A stretch of 64,000 bases of DNA, from the IMG/VR virus record IMGVR_UViG_3300042945_001784, positions 16,808 to 80,807 of that record, one strand, 5' to 3'. This DNA comes from a virus. A program made the position numbers and the translations under genes. Shown here one piece after another: positions 36,488-45,722 of the stretch. Under the pieces are notes generated by a model. The model did not search any database, had not been told where the DNA came from, and saw only the letters and a program-made list of their open reading frames with translations. Numbering within the stretch: position 1 is the stretch's first letter; each line of letters starts with the position of its first letter.

Positions 36488-38512
36488 CTAGTAAAACATC
36501 AGAAACATGGTATTTGGCGGTTGGGGAAGAGCACTAAAGTAAACATTAAAATTATTTCCACCATCAGTAGAATTAACCCCAACAGCAAATTTACTGCCGT
36601 TAAGTTCTCCAATATTAGAAACAGATAAATAGTTAATACCTGAAGTGGCGTTAGTAAGATAAAAGTTTCGACGCGTAGTTGTTGTGCTGTTAACAGTAAC
36701 TACATTTCCAATGGTGCCAGTTATTGACCAAGTATCAATAGTACCAATGTCTGAACTAAATAAAATAGTATGAGCAACTGTTTTTGTAGAAGCAAGTTCT
36801 GTAAAAGAACATGTTCCACTACTAATAGTTGTTGTTGATGTGCCAGTACTTCCACCAATAGTTAATTTGTTATAGGCAAGATTGCCAGGACTAAAAGTTC
36901 TTGCACTTGTTGAAGTATTTGATAAAAGAATATTAGCTGTATTTTTATTAAATGTTAAATTAACTGTAGTGCTTGCTAACCAAACAGTAGCTGTTCCTGT
37001 TAGCGTCCAAAGTCCGCTACCCATTGTAACTGTTCTAGTCGTGACTCCAGTAAGCAGAAAACCACTACATGTTACATTGTAGTTGTTTGCATTGAATGTT
37101 CCATAACTAACAAAAACTGAAGAGTTGCTATTAAATGCATCACCAAGTTGGACTGTTCCTCCAACAGCCTCTATTTCTATTGGAAATGTAATTGTTTTAC
37201 CTGCAGTAACTAAGTTTATTAAATTTCTATTAACAAAAGTTTGAGTTGATGTTCCACTAACTGTTATTCCTGAACCAAGTGTAAAGCTGCCGTGTATATT
37301 GTTAGCTGCATTAAAATTAAGAGTAATTCCTGTTGTACGGCTTGAACAATCAAGTGCGCTGATATTAACACCGTCAACTGTAAGTGTCCCGGTCAAGGTA
37401 GTAGAATTATCAATAACCGCAGTATCTTGAGGAAGCGGATAATTAGTATCTGCACCAGCTCCTCCTGAGCTTGTTGCCCACGAACCAGACCCAGCCCACG
37501 TAGTATTTGTACCTACACGATAAACAGTTTTGGAAGCAGGAAATGTAATGCCGCTATTGCCGCCGCAATTGCCTCCTCGCGTTGGTGAAATAGGGGCAGC
37601 AGCACCAGCAATAGTAATATCTCGGAAATCACAATCATTAGCTGAAACTACAGCAGCTGTAATAGTTCGGTTTGTACCAATTGTATTACTTCTGATAAAA
37701 TTACGTCGAATAGAACTGGCACCAGCGCAAGTAAGAGTTCCATTAACTGTTAGATCAGAACTAATACTTAATTGCATTACGCCTGAAGAAGGAGCTGTTA
37801 GAGTAAGATTATTAAAAGTAGCTGAACCACTGATTGACCTAATTCCACTTGTAGTACCAGTATATGAAACATTGTAGAAAGTCATGCCGCCACTATCTAT
37901 AGTGACTGATGAGCTTAGATTAATTTGAGAAGTCCCTGCATTAAATGTTAAATTTGTTGAAGGAGAAAAATCTATACCACCACTAGTAAGTGTTACTGTG
38001 CTGGAACCAAGGCTAATAGATCGTAAGTTTGCAGTTGAAGAAGTAATTGAACCAGCACAAGTAAAAGAATAGTTAGCAGTATTAAAATTTCCCTCATTAA
38101 CAAAAAAATTACCGTTACAAGAAAGAGCGTCTCCTAGTGTAAGTGTAATTCCTGCACCCGAAACAATAATAGCTGCAAGTGACTTGCCAGCACTAATTAA
38201 TGTTCCAGTTCCTGTAAAAGTTGTTATTCCGGTATAGCTATATGTCATTCCAGTTACTAACGTTATGCCGCCAGCAACTGTAATGTCAGATGATCCCGTT
38301 AATGTGCCAGTAAAACCCGTGCAGTTAATGCTTTTAGCACCCGTATTACCTGTTGCAATATTACATGAACCTGTAGAGCTAGAAGTAAAGAATACATCGT
38401 CAGCAGTGGTTGGAACTGAAGCACCTCCTGCACCTCCTGATGTAGTTGCCCACTTTGTGCCTGCAGTTCCATCCCAGTTTGCAGTACCGCCAACCCAGTA
38501 ACGATTAGCCAT
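36488..38512 (-). CDS. Large beta-repeat tail-fibre or adhesin-like protein
   Basis: 674 residues, almost half Ser, Thr and Gly. It begins MANRYWVGGTANWDGTAGTK; a second copy of this opening appears mid-protein (VYRVGTNTTWAGSGSWATSS), suggesting an internal duplication. Short strands (LTGSSDITVAGGITLV, FNANNYNVTCSGFLLTG) fit a beta-helix or autotransporter-like stack. It is probably a surface fibre for host binding. It lies between endolysin and other fibre genes. Confidence 0.75.
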   Translation of the reverse strand: MANRYWVGGTANWDGTAGTKWATTSGGAGGASVPTTADDVFFTSSSTGSCNIATGNTGAKSINCTGFTGTLTGSSDITVAGGITLVTGMTYSYTGITTFTGTGTLISAGKSLAAIIVSGAGITLTLGDALSCNGNFFVNEGNFNTANYSFTCAGSITSSTANLRSISLGSSTVTLTSGGIDFSPSTNLTFNAGTSQINLSSSVTIDSGGMTFYNVSYTGTTSGIRSISGSATFNNLTLTAPSSGVMQLSISSDLTVNGTLTCAGASSIRRNFIRSNTIGTNRTITAAVVSANDCDFRDITIAGAAAPISPTRGGNCGGNSGITFPASKTVYRVGTNTTWAGSGSWATSSGGAGADTNYPLPQDTAVIDNSTTLTGTLTVDGVNISALDCSSRTTGITLNFNAANNIHGSFTLGSGITVSGTSTQTFVNRNLINLVTAGKTITFPIEIEAVGGTVQLGDAFNSNSSVFVSYGTFNANNYNVTCSGFLLTGVTTRTVTMGSGLWTLTGTATVWLASTTVNLTFNKNTANILLSNTSTSARTFSPGNLAYNKLTIGGSTGTSTTTISSGTCSFTELASTKTVAHTILFSSDIGTIDTWSITGTIGNVVTVNSTTTTRRNFYLTNATSGINYLSVSNIGELNGSKFAVGVNSTDGGNNFNVYFSALPQPPNTMFLMFY

Positions 38513-38527
38513 TATTTATGCCTTCTG

Positions 38528-38677
38528 TTAAGAGTTTTCAATTAAAGCAAGCCAACGATTAAAACGTTCTTGTTTCATTGCGTTAATCTCATCTTGAGTA
38601 TATTGATGATCATCATCAAGATACAGTGCATCACGGAATACTCCGTAATTAGTATTAAATTCAAAATCAATTTTCAT
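38528..38677 (-). CDS. Small hypothetical protein next to fibre genes
   Basis: 49 residues from ATG 38677: MKIDFEFNTNYGVFRDALYL, DDDHQYTQDEINAMKQERFN, RWLALIENS. It lies eight bases after the fibre gene upstream. A small helical accessory of the fibre is possible; no family is recognised. Confidence 0.65.
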   Translation of the reverse strand: MKIDFEFNTNYGVFRDALYLDDDHQYTQDEINAMKQERFNRWLALIENS

Positions 38678-38685
38678 GTTCTTAA

Positions 38686-40458
38686 TCAAGCCTGAGTAGT
38701 AGAAGCAACAGCATCCCAAAAAGAATCAGTTGTGTTGTAAACGCAACCTACATATGTTACCTTACCAGCTACTGTTGTTGTGGGAAGTGTGATGCCAAGG
38801 GCTCTAAATCCTGTAGATGAAGTTGTCCAGGTAATACCACGTGCCGTGCCATTGTCTTTAAAGCGGAGCATTAGACGCTGGCCATTCGTTGGTGTTCCTG
38901 TTGGCGCTGCCAGTGTGATGGAGCCAGTTAGACCTTCAGCCACAAACAAATCAGTGGTGGCACTGTTAGGTGTCAATGTGCCTGTTGTGGCTCCAGCGGT
39001 TACGGAGCGGACCTTGGGTTGGGCGGCGTTTGCGAGGTCGTATGCTGTTTTAACTGAGTTTGGCGTAGCAGCAGTTGTAGTACTTGTACTAGAAGTACTA
39101 TCAGTTAATTGAAGCGTGCCGCGAATACTAGTAGTACCTGCAACAATTTTTGTTCCTTCAATTGCAGCAGAAGCATCAATATCAGCATTAACAATAACTC
39201 CAGAACCAATTGCTGTTACACCACTACTATCAATAGAAATATCTCCAGTTATAGCAGTTGCTGTTGGAACATTAGAAACGTTACCAATTAATACACTTCC
39301 AGCAGTAATACTTGCTAACTTACTATGAGCAATAGCAGCAGAAGCATTGATATCAGCATTAACAATAACTCCTGCACTAATTTCAGTCACACCAGTATTG
39401 CTAATAGTAATGTCACCGGTAACAGCTGTTGCTGTTACAACGTTAGAAGCGTCACCAAGAAGTATTTGTGCACTGGTTAATGAAGCTAACTTACTAAAAG
39501 CAATGCCAGCGGTTGCGCTAATATCAGCATTAACAATTGATGCGTTACCGGCAACTAAAATATCTCCATTTTGATTAGGAAAATAAACAGCACGGTTAGC
39601 GGTTAACGTGTTTGGAGCAACGCTAATCCGATAAGAAGAACTACCAGCACCTCCTCCATTAATATTGATACCATCGTGTGTTGTTAAAGCACTAACAAAT
39701 GTTTGACCAGAAGCATTTTGAAAAGTATTCGCACCTGTAAAGGTGTTGTTTCCTGATGCAGTAACAGACGTTGCAATGTTCTGCCAAGTTGGCGCAGAAC
39801 CTGAACCATTACTAGTTAGAACTTGGCCACTGGTTCCGTAGTTAGCACCGCTTAAACCTAATGCACCGTTGCTATCAAATTGAATACGTGCTGTACCCGC
39901 AGTAGCAAGACCAATTTGATCTGCACCTGGAGAAAAGATACCAGTATTGCTGTCACTACTAAAGCTATAAATAGGTGCTGCAGCGGAACCTGTTAATGCT
40001 AAATATTGTCCAGCACTGTTGATAGAAGATTTTAAAACACCGCCAGTTGTAAATCCTAATTCATTAGGAGAAACATTATAAACACCAGTATCAGTATCTC
40101 CTTCAAATGTGATGCTTGGAACAGAGGCGCTACCTGTTGGGAACTTTGTTCCTGCAGTAACATAATCAGCACCAGCAAGAATAACGCCAAAGAAATTCCA
40201 GCCAGCAGTAGGTGCTGTTGCAAAAACAATATTGGTTCCAACTAAATTAAAACCTGTAGTTCCTGTTGGATCAGGTTTTTGTACAACATTGTTAACAGAA
40301 ATTAAACACTGCTGTGGATTAATTGGAAAAGGTACTGGCGCAGAACCTGAAACCCTTAATGGAAATGTTTTTAAAACTCCATTAAAACTAGAACTAATAT
40401 CATCAATAGATGTGTAGCTAGGAAAAGCTACTTGAAGATCATTACCAATGTACGGCAT
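38686..40458 (-). CDS. Tail-fibre protein with internal repeats
   Basis: 590 residues. The N-terminus (MPYIGNDLQVAFPSYTSIDD) is the virion-binding type seen in many phage fibres. The middle has GSAAAPIYSFSSDSNTGIFS repeats of fibre-trunk type and then three repeats of about 50 residues (VIVNADINASAAIAHSKLAS, VTATAVTGDITIS). The C-terminal domain (LTGSITLAAPTGTPTNGQRL) resembles phage fibre tips. Receptor binding is the likely role. Confidence 0.85.
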   Translation of the reverse strand: MPYIGNDLQVAFPSYTSIDDISSSFNGVLKTFPLRVSGSAPVPFPINPQQCLISVNNVVQKPDPTGTTGFNLVGTNIVFATAPTAGWNFFGVILAGADYVTAGTKFPTGSASVPSITFEGDTDTGVYNVSPNELGFTTGGVLKSSINSAGQYLALTGSAAAPIYSFSSDSNTGIFSPGADQIGLATAGTARIQFDSNGALGLSGANYGTSGQVLTSNGSGSAPTWQNIATSVTASGNNTFTGANTFQNASGQTFVSALTTHDGININGGGAGSSSYRISVAPNTLTANRAVYFPNQNGDILVAGNASIVNADISATAGIAFSKLASLTSAQILLGDASNVVTATAVTGDITISNTGVTEISAGVIVNADINASAAIAHSKLASITAGSVLIGNVSNVPTATAITGDISIDSSGVTAIGSGVIVNADIDASAAIEGTKIVAGTTSIRGTLQLTDSTSSTSTTTAATPNSVKTAYDLANAAQPKVRSVTAGATTGTLTPNSATTDLFVAEGLTGSITLAAPTGTPTNGQRLMLRFKDNGTARGITWTTSSTGFRALGITLPTTTVAGKVTYVGCVYNTTDSFWDAVASTTQA

Positions 40459-40470
40459 CTGTTATACCTC

Positions 40471-40812
40471 TTATGTTTGCTCAAGGTAGCTAACACATAG
40501 ATCTAACGATGTTGCTGTATTACATCGAGCACGTAATGTATCAGATGCTTCAACAATAATCTTTGTTCCTCCAGTCAGTTCCAAAGAAGAACCTGCTGGA
40601 ACTGGCGCGTTTGCTAACAAGTAAACATCATCGCCAGTGGTAGTAACCAAGTACAAATCAACGGTTACACTGCTTCCTGTTTTATTAGAAGCATACACAC
40701 TCAAGATAATATTTGAACTGCCTGCAACGCCTGTAAAAATGTTTGTTGTGGAGTTACTTATAAGATCGGTAACAACATTTGATTTCGTAGCGTGCTTAAA
40801 AGTGTTTGCCAT
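40471..40812 (-). CDS. Small beta-rich virion protein
   Basis: 113 residues (MANTFKHATKSNVVTDLI, VTVDLYLVTTTGDDVYLLAN, then ELTGGTKIIVEASDTLRARC). The pattern is found in small phage tail or fibre-base proteins. It lies between two fibre genes with 1-12 base gaps. Structural role inferred from context and fold pattern. Confidence 0.7.
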   Translation of the reverse strand: MANTFKHATKSNVVTDLISNSTTNIFTGVAGSSNIILSVYASNKTGSSVTVDLYLVTTTGDDVYLLANAPVPAGSSLELTGGTKIIVEASDTLRARCNTATSLDLCVSYLEQT

Positions 40813-40813
40813 G

Positions 40814-41218
40814 TCAACTTAAAGCCAAAATCAAAGGGATCACGTCGCCTTGAATAAGGCCACTTAGTGCTGTAATACTACCGGTAACAATAAGATTACC
40901 GACAACAGTTGAGGTGCCTGATGAATCTATTGTAACTCGCGCAACACCACCGGTTACAAGAGACAGTTGATCAGGGCCAGAGCTAATTATTCCTGTGTTT
41001 GGATCATTAGCAAACTTTAGAGCGCAGCTTGATAAACTACCTGGAGACAGTGCCATGTTGCTGCCATCCTGGCGCAACAAAGGGAAGCCTCCAGCGGTAC
41101 TTCCATCGTGTACAACACAAGTAAATTCTGAAGTGTTAACAGTAACTTCACCCAGTGCTCCGGTAAAAACGGAAGTCTCACCGGTAGAGCCACGTCTAAA
41201 TTGTACCTGAGTTGCCAC
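40814..41218 (-). CDS. Fibre-type protein with collagen-like attachment N-terminus
   Basis: 134 residues. MATQVQFRRGSTGETSVFTG, ALGEVTVN and VVHDGSTAGGFPLLR are the N-terminal motif of a widespread phage fibre family (trunk module). The rest has KFANDPNTGIISSGPDQLSL, also fibre-like. It ends in SITALSGL. Short for a full fibre, so it may be a head domain for other fibres. Confidence 0.8.
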   Translation of the reverse strand: MATQVQFRRGSTGETSVFTGALGEVTVNTSEFTCVVHDGSTAGGFPLLRQDGSNMALSPGSLSSCALKFANDPNTGIISSGPDQLSLVTGGVARVTIDSSGTSTVVGNLIVTGSITALSGLIQGDVIPLILALS

Positions 41219-41239
41219 AGCTTTCTCTGAGCCTTAGGT

Positions 41240-41270
41240 TTATTCTAAGTTGTTAAATCCTTTAGAATAA
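41240..41270. promoter_or_regulatory. Inverted repeat in a divergent gap
   Basis: TTATTCTAA (41240-41248) and TTAGAATAA (41262-41270) are perfect 9-base arms around a 13-base spacer, in the 73-base gap between a minus-strand fibre gene and the plus-strand gene at 41292. Without a T tract it suits an operator better than a terminator. Confidence 0.45.
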
Positions 41271-41291
41271 TTAGAGGTTAGTCTTGTATAG

Positions 41292-41540
41292 ATGACTCCT
41301 GAGATAATTATTGCAGCTATTACTGCTGGATTAGCAGCATTTACAGGGCTATCCAAATCACTTTCAACTTTTAACGAGCGAATCAATACCAGGTTTGAAA
41401 AAATTGAAACCAACTATGATCGTTTAGAAAATACAATCATTCGTGATTATGTATTAAAGCAAGACTTTCTCAGAGAGATGCAAGCTGTTCACCAGAAGCT
41501 TGATCGAATTTGGGACTACATGATGAACCATAAGATTTAA
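41292..41540 (+). CDS. Membrane-anchored coiled-coil protein (holin or spanin-like candidate)
   Basis: 82 residues. A hydrophobic N-terminus (IIIAAITAGLAAFTGL) is followed by a coiled coil (FNERINTRFEKIETNYDRLE, DFLREMQAVHQKLDRIWDYM). It is the only plus-strand gene in the main virion block. Membrane anchor plus periplasmic or cytoplasmic coil is a layout found in holins and small cyanophage membrane proteins; lysis function is only a guess. Confidence 0.65.
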   Translation: MTPEIIIAAITAGLAAFTGLSKSLSTFNERINTRFEKIETNYDRLENTIIRDYVLKQDFLREMQAVHQKLDRIWDYMMNHKI

Positions 41541-41959
41541 ATGGCAACCCAACTAGCACTGGTGCTGTTGTAAATATAAAGTCCAGGAGCAGATTTATCA
41601 TAATGCAGCTGCCCATCAGTTGGATTTGTTGGAAAACCGCTAGCTGACGTGGAGGCAACAGCCTTCGGCAATTGCCAAGAGCTGCCATCATAGATTTTAA
41701 AGATCTGCGTACTTGCTGTATCTAACCAGCTTTCCCCTTTTGAAAGAGAAGCGTAACCAGTAGGTACAGCGTTAGGAGCAGTGTTGCCAACATGAATTGG
41801 TCCAACTTTAATTAAAGCCGGTGTTCCTGCATTGTCACGGAAATATAAACCTGGCTCAGTAGCGTTGTAGTTAAGAGCAAGTTCACCATCTCCTAAACGA
41901 CTGGGAAACACCCTGTCATAAAGAAGACTAGAACGTAAACGTAGGATTTGAACTGCCAT
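41537..41959 (-). CDS. Fibre-type structural protein
   Basis: 140 residues. MAVQILRLRSSLLYDRVFPS, GDGELALNYNATEPGLYFRD and IYDGSSWQLPKA belong to the phage-fibre style in which a short alpha/beta repeat carries ELALN and GLYF. The end (DGQLHYDKSAPGLYIYNS) repeats the pattern. It lies two bases before the large structural gene at 41962. Confidence 0.75.
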   Translation of the reverse strand: MAVQILRLRSSLLYDRVFPSRLGDGELALNYNATEPGLYFRDNAGTPALIKVGPIHVGNTAPNAVPTGYASLSKGESWLDTASTQIFKIYDGSSWQLPKAVASTSASGFPTNPTDGQLHYDKSAPGLYIYNSTSASWVAI

Positions 41960-41961
41960 GT

Positions 41962-44334
41962 TTAAGTATTCAGATAAATGCCACAGTCAATTTGTGTGAA
42001 GGGAGGCGTTGTTGGAACACCATTAACGTATGTACCGCAGTCTAAAACATCTGGAGTTCTTGTTCCTGTAGCAGGATTATAATCCAGTGGAGTACCGTTT
42101 AGATAGTTACCACAGTCAATCTCACCAAAGCGGAAATCAGAATTGTAATCAGTTAAAGGCTGATCAAGCATACCAAATTTGGCACTCTTAATCAAATCCA
42201 TATCAATGTTGAGCATCTTTTGCATGATAGTCAACATTGTTGTTGTCACATTTAAAGGCGTTCCAGTAAAACTAAAACGATTACTATTTGGATTATTAGG
42301 ATCGTACTGAGAATTGCGTCGAATATCGTCAGTAACCATTTGAGTTACTAAATTTGGATCGTAGTTTGCTACCTGCGTAGGTTGATTACGATCTCCGCTA
42401 ATGGATTTAGCACCAGTCCAAGGCATCCCGTAACCCATCATTTGAAGACGCTCTGCAGCCACGCGAAGGCGTTCATTTTCTTTTTCTAAACGCTTAAGAA
42501 AAACTTCGGCAGATTCACCAGCAGGCGGATCGTTAGGTTCTAATAACCAAGTGTTAATGTACTCATGAGGTTTAAGATTATTTACCGTGCAATATCCACT
42601 TGTTGTCTGACTGAAAGGATAAATGATAACAAAGTTATTAGCATCAATAATCTGAGTAATAACATACTCACCGGCAAGGGCATTTCCGCTCGTAAACTCA
42701 ACATTAACGCGGGTATTTAAGCCTAAACCATGGGGCTCATCTGTTGTAACTGTAATATTAGGACCTGATTGCGTATAGCGTCCACTCAGATTTAATGGAT
42801 CATTACCTTCATCGTGGACAATAGACCACATGGCAGCATAAATATGTTTACACCAACGAAGCTGATAGTATGCAAGCAAAGGACGTGATAGATCTGCGCT
42901 ATCTTCATATGTAGGTAACTGATAAAAATTATTAATCACCACGTAACCAAAATCAGAATAAACACCTACATCATCTCTTGTTTCAACCAAATTACCATTG
43001 CGATCAAAGCGATAACCTGGACGCACTGAGCCTGCAAGAGTATTAGGAAACTTACGCCGTTCTTGTTCTTTATAAAAGTTAAATGTTTCTCGTTTCAAGT
43101 AATCCTGGCATGTGCACTGATAACGTATCTCTGTTGTCAAATAGCGTCCTACAGTAAATCCACGATGCGCCGGAACAATTGTTTTGGGTATTCCTTGATT
43201 TGTACTAGACGGTAAATTTGTTACAGGATCAAATAAACGTGTACCATAACTATCATCACGTTGGAATAAAATTTCATTTGTTGATAAGTCTGTGCCAGTA
43301 ACCGTATAACCTACATAATCATTGTAGTCATAACCGCGAATTCTGCGGTTTACAATCATTGAGCCTGAAGTAACGCCGCTAATTAAAGTTGTTATTGTGA
43401 ACTGCGTGCTATTTAAAACAGTAACTGTATAAAGACCTGAAGCTACAGCACCACTTGTTACCGCTATAAAAACTTCATTGCCACTAGAGAGGCCATGAGC
43501 AGCAGTACAGGTTACTGTTACAGTCGATCCGGTTCTTGAATATGTAGAAAAGATTCCAGGATCCCGTTCAATAATACGATCTGCTAAACGTTCTCCTGCA
43601 AAGAATGTAACCGGTGTTGGAATAGAACGTAAACGTACTCGTTGTTGGACCCAGTTTGGATCCGTAAAGGTTGTAACTTTAAATAGAGTTACATTCCCGC
43701 TGGTACTAATAGCACTAGAAGCAGTGCAAGTAAATGTATTTATTGTCGTTCCTGTAATTGTTAACGTTTCATCAAGTGCTGCGCCGCTAGTAACATTGAG
43801 ATAGATAGAGTCACCTGTGGTGTACCCATGCTCAACACTAGTAACTGTTATGGTAGTGCCGCTTTGTAAATACGTGCCATTTTTAGGTGTTTGCATATAG
43901 CGAACACCTAAGATTGGTAAACCAAAGTTGTAGAAATTAAAAGAGTTGGCATCACGGACGCCAACCATTTGTTCTCCAATCTCACTGTGGGAGCTTGGAA
44001 AAGTAAACATCCGTGCAGGAATAAAGACTCCAGGAAACTGCTGAAATGCACAATACATACGGAAGTCGCCACGGGTATTCCGTCCGGTTGCTCCGCTTCC
44101 TAGATAGGTTTGCGTTAACGTGTATAGCTCGTAACCACGTCTCCAACGATTCCACATAGAGTCATGGTTATAAAAACGAATCCGACTAACCTGATTACGA
44201 TCACCTGGTTCAAAATCAAAAGGGTTTGTGTCAATCCCTAGTTGATATTTAGTTGGTTTTTTGTTGATCTTATCGGAGAAGTTTTTAAAACCGCTATCAA
44301 ATCTTCCTCCAAAACTATCTTTACGCCTAGGCAT
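41962..44334 (-). CDS. Large virion protein with SWIM-like motif and three beta-modules
   Basis: 790 residues. Near residues 180-360 and 555-620 it carries three copies of a 65-residue module (GTYLQSGTTITVTSVEHGYT, STYSRTGSTVTVTCTAAHGL, GRYTQSGPNITVTTDEPHGL). Between copies two and three CQCTC-like (YQCTCQDYL) and, 75 residues later, RWCKHIYAAMW match a CxC...CxH zinc motif. A charged N-terminus and helical C-terminus flank these. It is probably a baseplate or tail-tip protein. The module recurs in the next gene at 44486. Confidence 0.7.
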   Translation of the reverse strand: MPRRKDSFGGRFDSGFKNFSDKINKKPTKYQLGIDTNPFDFEPGDRNQVSRIRFYNHDSMWNRWRRGYELYTLTQTYLGSGATGRNTRGDFRMYCAFQQFPGVFIPARMFTFPSSHSEIGEQMVGVRDANSFNFYNFGLPILGVRYMQTPKNGTYLQSGTTITVTSVEHGYTTGDSIYLNVTSGAALDETLTITGTTINTFTCTASSAISTSGNVTLFKVTTFTDPNWVQQRVRLRSIPTPVTFFAGERLADRIIERDPGIFSTYSRTGSTVTVTCTAAHGLSSGNEVFIAVTSGAVASGLYTVTVLNSTQFTITTLISGVTSGSMIVNRRIRGYDYNDYVGYTVTGTDLSTNEILFQRDDSYGTRLFDPVTNLPSSTNQGIPKTIVPAHRGFTVGRYLTTEIRYQCTCQDYLKRETFNFYKEQERRKFPNTLAGSVRPGYRFDRNGNLVETRDDVGVYSDFGYVVINNFYQLPTYEDSADLSRPLLAYYQLRWCKHIYAAMWSIVHDEGNDPLNLSGRYTQSGPNITVTTDEPHGLGLNTRVNVEFTSGNALAGEYVITQIIDANNFVIIYPFSQTTSGYCTVNNLKPHEYINTWLLEPNDPPAGESAEVFLKRLEKENERLRVAAERLQMMGYGMPWTGAKSISGDRNQPTQVANYDPNLVTQMVTDDIRRNSQYDPNNPNSNRFSFTGTPLNVTTTMLTIMQKMLNIDMDLIKSAKFGMLDQPLTDYNSDFRFGEIDCGNYLNGTPLDYNPATGTRTPDVLDCGTYVNGVPTTPPFTQIDCGIYLNT

Positions 44335-44482
44335 TTAAAGATAACCCTTTACGGGGATCTCCTGGATAAGGATAGCTTACTTCTTTTACACCCATCATTC
44401 GACGCCAGTTATTGGCCATGTCAACAGCAAGCTGCCAATTAATCCTGTTCTGATCTTGAGACCAGGATTGAATATCTTTCAT
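44327..44482 (-). CDS. Small hypothetical virion-block protein
   Basis: 51 residues from ATG 44482 to TAG at 44327-44329: MKDIQSWSQDQNRINWQLAV, DMANNWRRMMGVKEV, ending YPGDPRKGLSLNA. It overlaps the start of the 790-residue gene by eight bases and follows the previous gene by three, so translation is probably coupled. No family is recognised. Confidence 0.65.
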   Translation of the reverse strand: MKDIQSWSQDQNRINWQLAVDMANNWRRMMGVKEVSYPYPGDPRKGLSLNA

Positions 44483-44485
44483 AGA

Positions 44486-45259
44486 TCAATAGTATCCGCC
44501 TTGCAGGCAAACATAAAAACCGTTGGTTAATGCTGCTGTTCCGCTAACCGATGCATATAAAGCTTGACCACGTTGCAAAACTAATCCGCGAGTTTTAGGC
44601 GAAACTTCATTATTAGTTGAAGTAAAGTTAGCTCCAGCGTGTGGAACTGGATGGTTAATCAAAGGAAGAACTTCATTTAAAGTTAGGCTGTATGTCTGAC
44701 TTGCAGCCACAGCAGGAACGCTAACAGTAAACAGTGGGAAGAATTGGTTAATATTTGTGATCGAACCAGTGTTAACAAGATAGAAACAAACATCAATAGG
44801 CTGGTAAACGTTAACGTTTCCAGAAGTAGTCAGTGTTCCTGCGCTAGTAATCGTAAACGTTGTTGAAGTAACGGCAGTAACAGTAGCTGTTTCATCAACA
44901 GCTGTACCACTGGTGTAATCTAGATAAACAGACTGACCAATTTTTAGATTGTGATTTGCAAGGGTAACTGTTACGGTAGTTGTACCAACTTGTGAATAAG
45001 TTCCTGCTCCAGGAGTAGCAGCGTCTAAAAAGATATTACGTTCTTTGCTATAACGTAACCAAATCTCATCAACGTACGCACCACTAACAGAGGTATCTGT
45101 TAATGCGCTATCAACATCTAAAACGTTGGTGGCGTTGCCCACAGCTGTAGGAATTAAGCTCGTGGAGAACAGCTGACCAGAAGCAACGGTTAAAAGAGTA
45201 CTGTTAAGAAAGGGCCGGTCAATCATTGCCGGCTGCTTATTGGTAGAAGAACTAGCCAT
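44486..45259 (-). CDS. Virion protein sharing a beta-module with its neighbour
   Basis: 257 residues. The segment GTYSQVGTTTVTVTLANHNL with YLDYTSGTAVDETATVTAVT and TTSGNVNVYQ is the same 65-residue module as in the 790-residue protein. The N-terminus (RPFLNSTLLTVASGQLFSTS) and the C-terminus (LVLQRGQALYASVSGTAALT) are beta-rich and resemble head or tail surface proteins. Structural role is well supported by context. Confidence 0.75.
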   Translation of the reverse strand: MASSSTNKQPAMIDRPFLNSTLLTVASGQLFSTSLIPTAVGNATNVLDVDSALTDTSVSGAYVDEIWLRYSKERNIFLDAATPGAGTYSQVGTTTVTVTLANHNLKIGQSVYLDYTSGTAVDETATVTAVTSTTFTITSAGTLTTSGNVNVYQPIDVCFYLVNTGSITNINQFFPLFTVSVPAVAASQTYSLTLNEVLPLINHPVPHAGANFTSTNNEVSPKTRGLVLQRGQALYASVSGTAALTNGFYVCLQGGYY

Positions 45260-45303
45260 TCCTTCTGGTTAACGTTATTTGCTAAACCTATTGTAGCGCA
45301 GGT

Positions 45304-45513
45304 TTAAGCAAATAGTTTTTCAAAAATTAAAGGGTCTATTTGCTGAAGCCCTTTAATCTTGCTCCCTGCCATCCGATAGTCACCAGGAAGCGGGCGGGTT
45401 CCAGGAGTGCCGTCGCCAGGAAGAGGCCGTAGTCCTGGTTCATAGTCACCAGTACGCGCACCAAGGCCACGTCCTCTTGGGGTTATGTCCCGCTCCTGGA
45501 GTGGATCAATCAT
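45304..45513 (-). CDS. Small Gly/Pro/Arg-rich protein
   Basis: 69 residues with a repeated PLPGDGTPGTRPLPGDY element and a C-terminal helix (KIKGLQQIDPLIFEKLFA). It looks like a disordered linker with an anchor helix. It overlaps the previous gene's end by four bases. An inverted repeat TAAACCT/AGGTTTA lies just after its stop (45282-45305). Function unknown. Confidence 0.6.
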   Translation of the reverse strand: MIDPLQERDITPRGRGLGARTGDYEPGLRPLPGDGTPGTRPLPGDYRMAGSKIKGLQQIDPLIFEKLFA

Positions 45514-45722
45514 TGCCCTTTGTGTTTAGTAGCCAGTTCAACAGCACGTCGTGCTTTTTTAGCAGCCGGTGTGTTTTCTACAAACTGTTTACCGCTCCGG
45601 GATTCACGCTGCTTCTTTTGATCCGTTTGCTTGCGTTCTTCTGGAGAGAGCCGAGCCCACGCAGCTTGAGGTAAGTAACGCTCTGTGCTTTTCTTACCTG
45701 GCTCAATTGCTTTATCAGCCAT
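45510..45722 (-). CDS. Small basic protein
   Basis: 70 residues from ATG 45722 (MADKAIEPGKKSTERYLPQA). PEERKQTDQKKQRESRSGKQ and AKKARRAVELATKHKGQ give a strongly basic helix. It overlaps both neighbours by a few bases. The A-A-K-K-A-R-R-A-x-x-L-A-x-K-H-K style tail occurs in small cyanophage proteins. Possibly DNA-associated. Confidence 0.65.
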   Translation of the reverse strand: MADKAIEPGKKSTERYLPQAAWARLSPEERKQTDQKKQRESRSGKQFVENTPAAKKARRAVELATKHKGQ

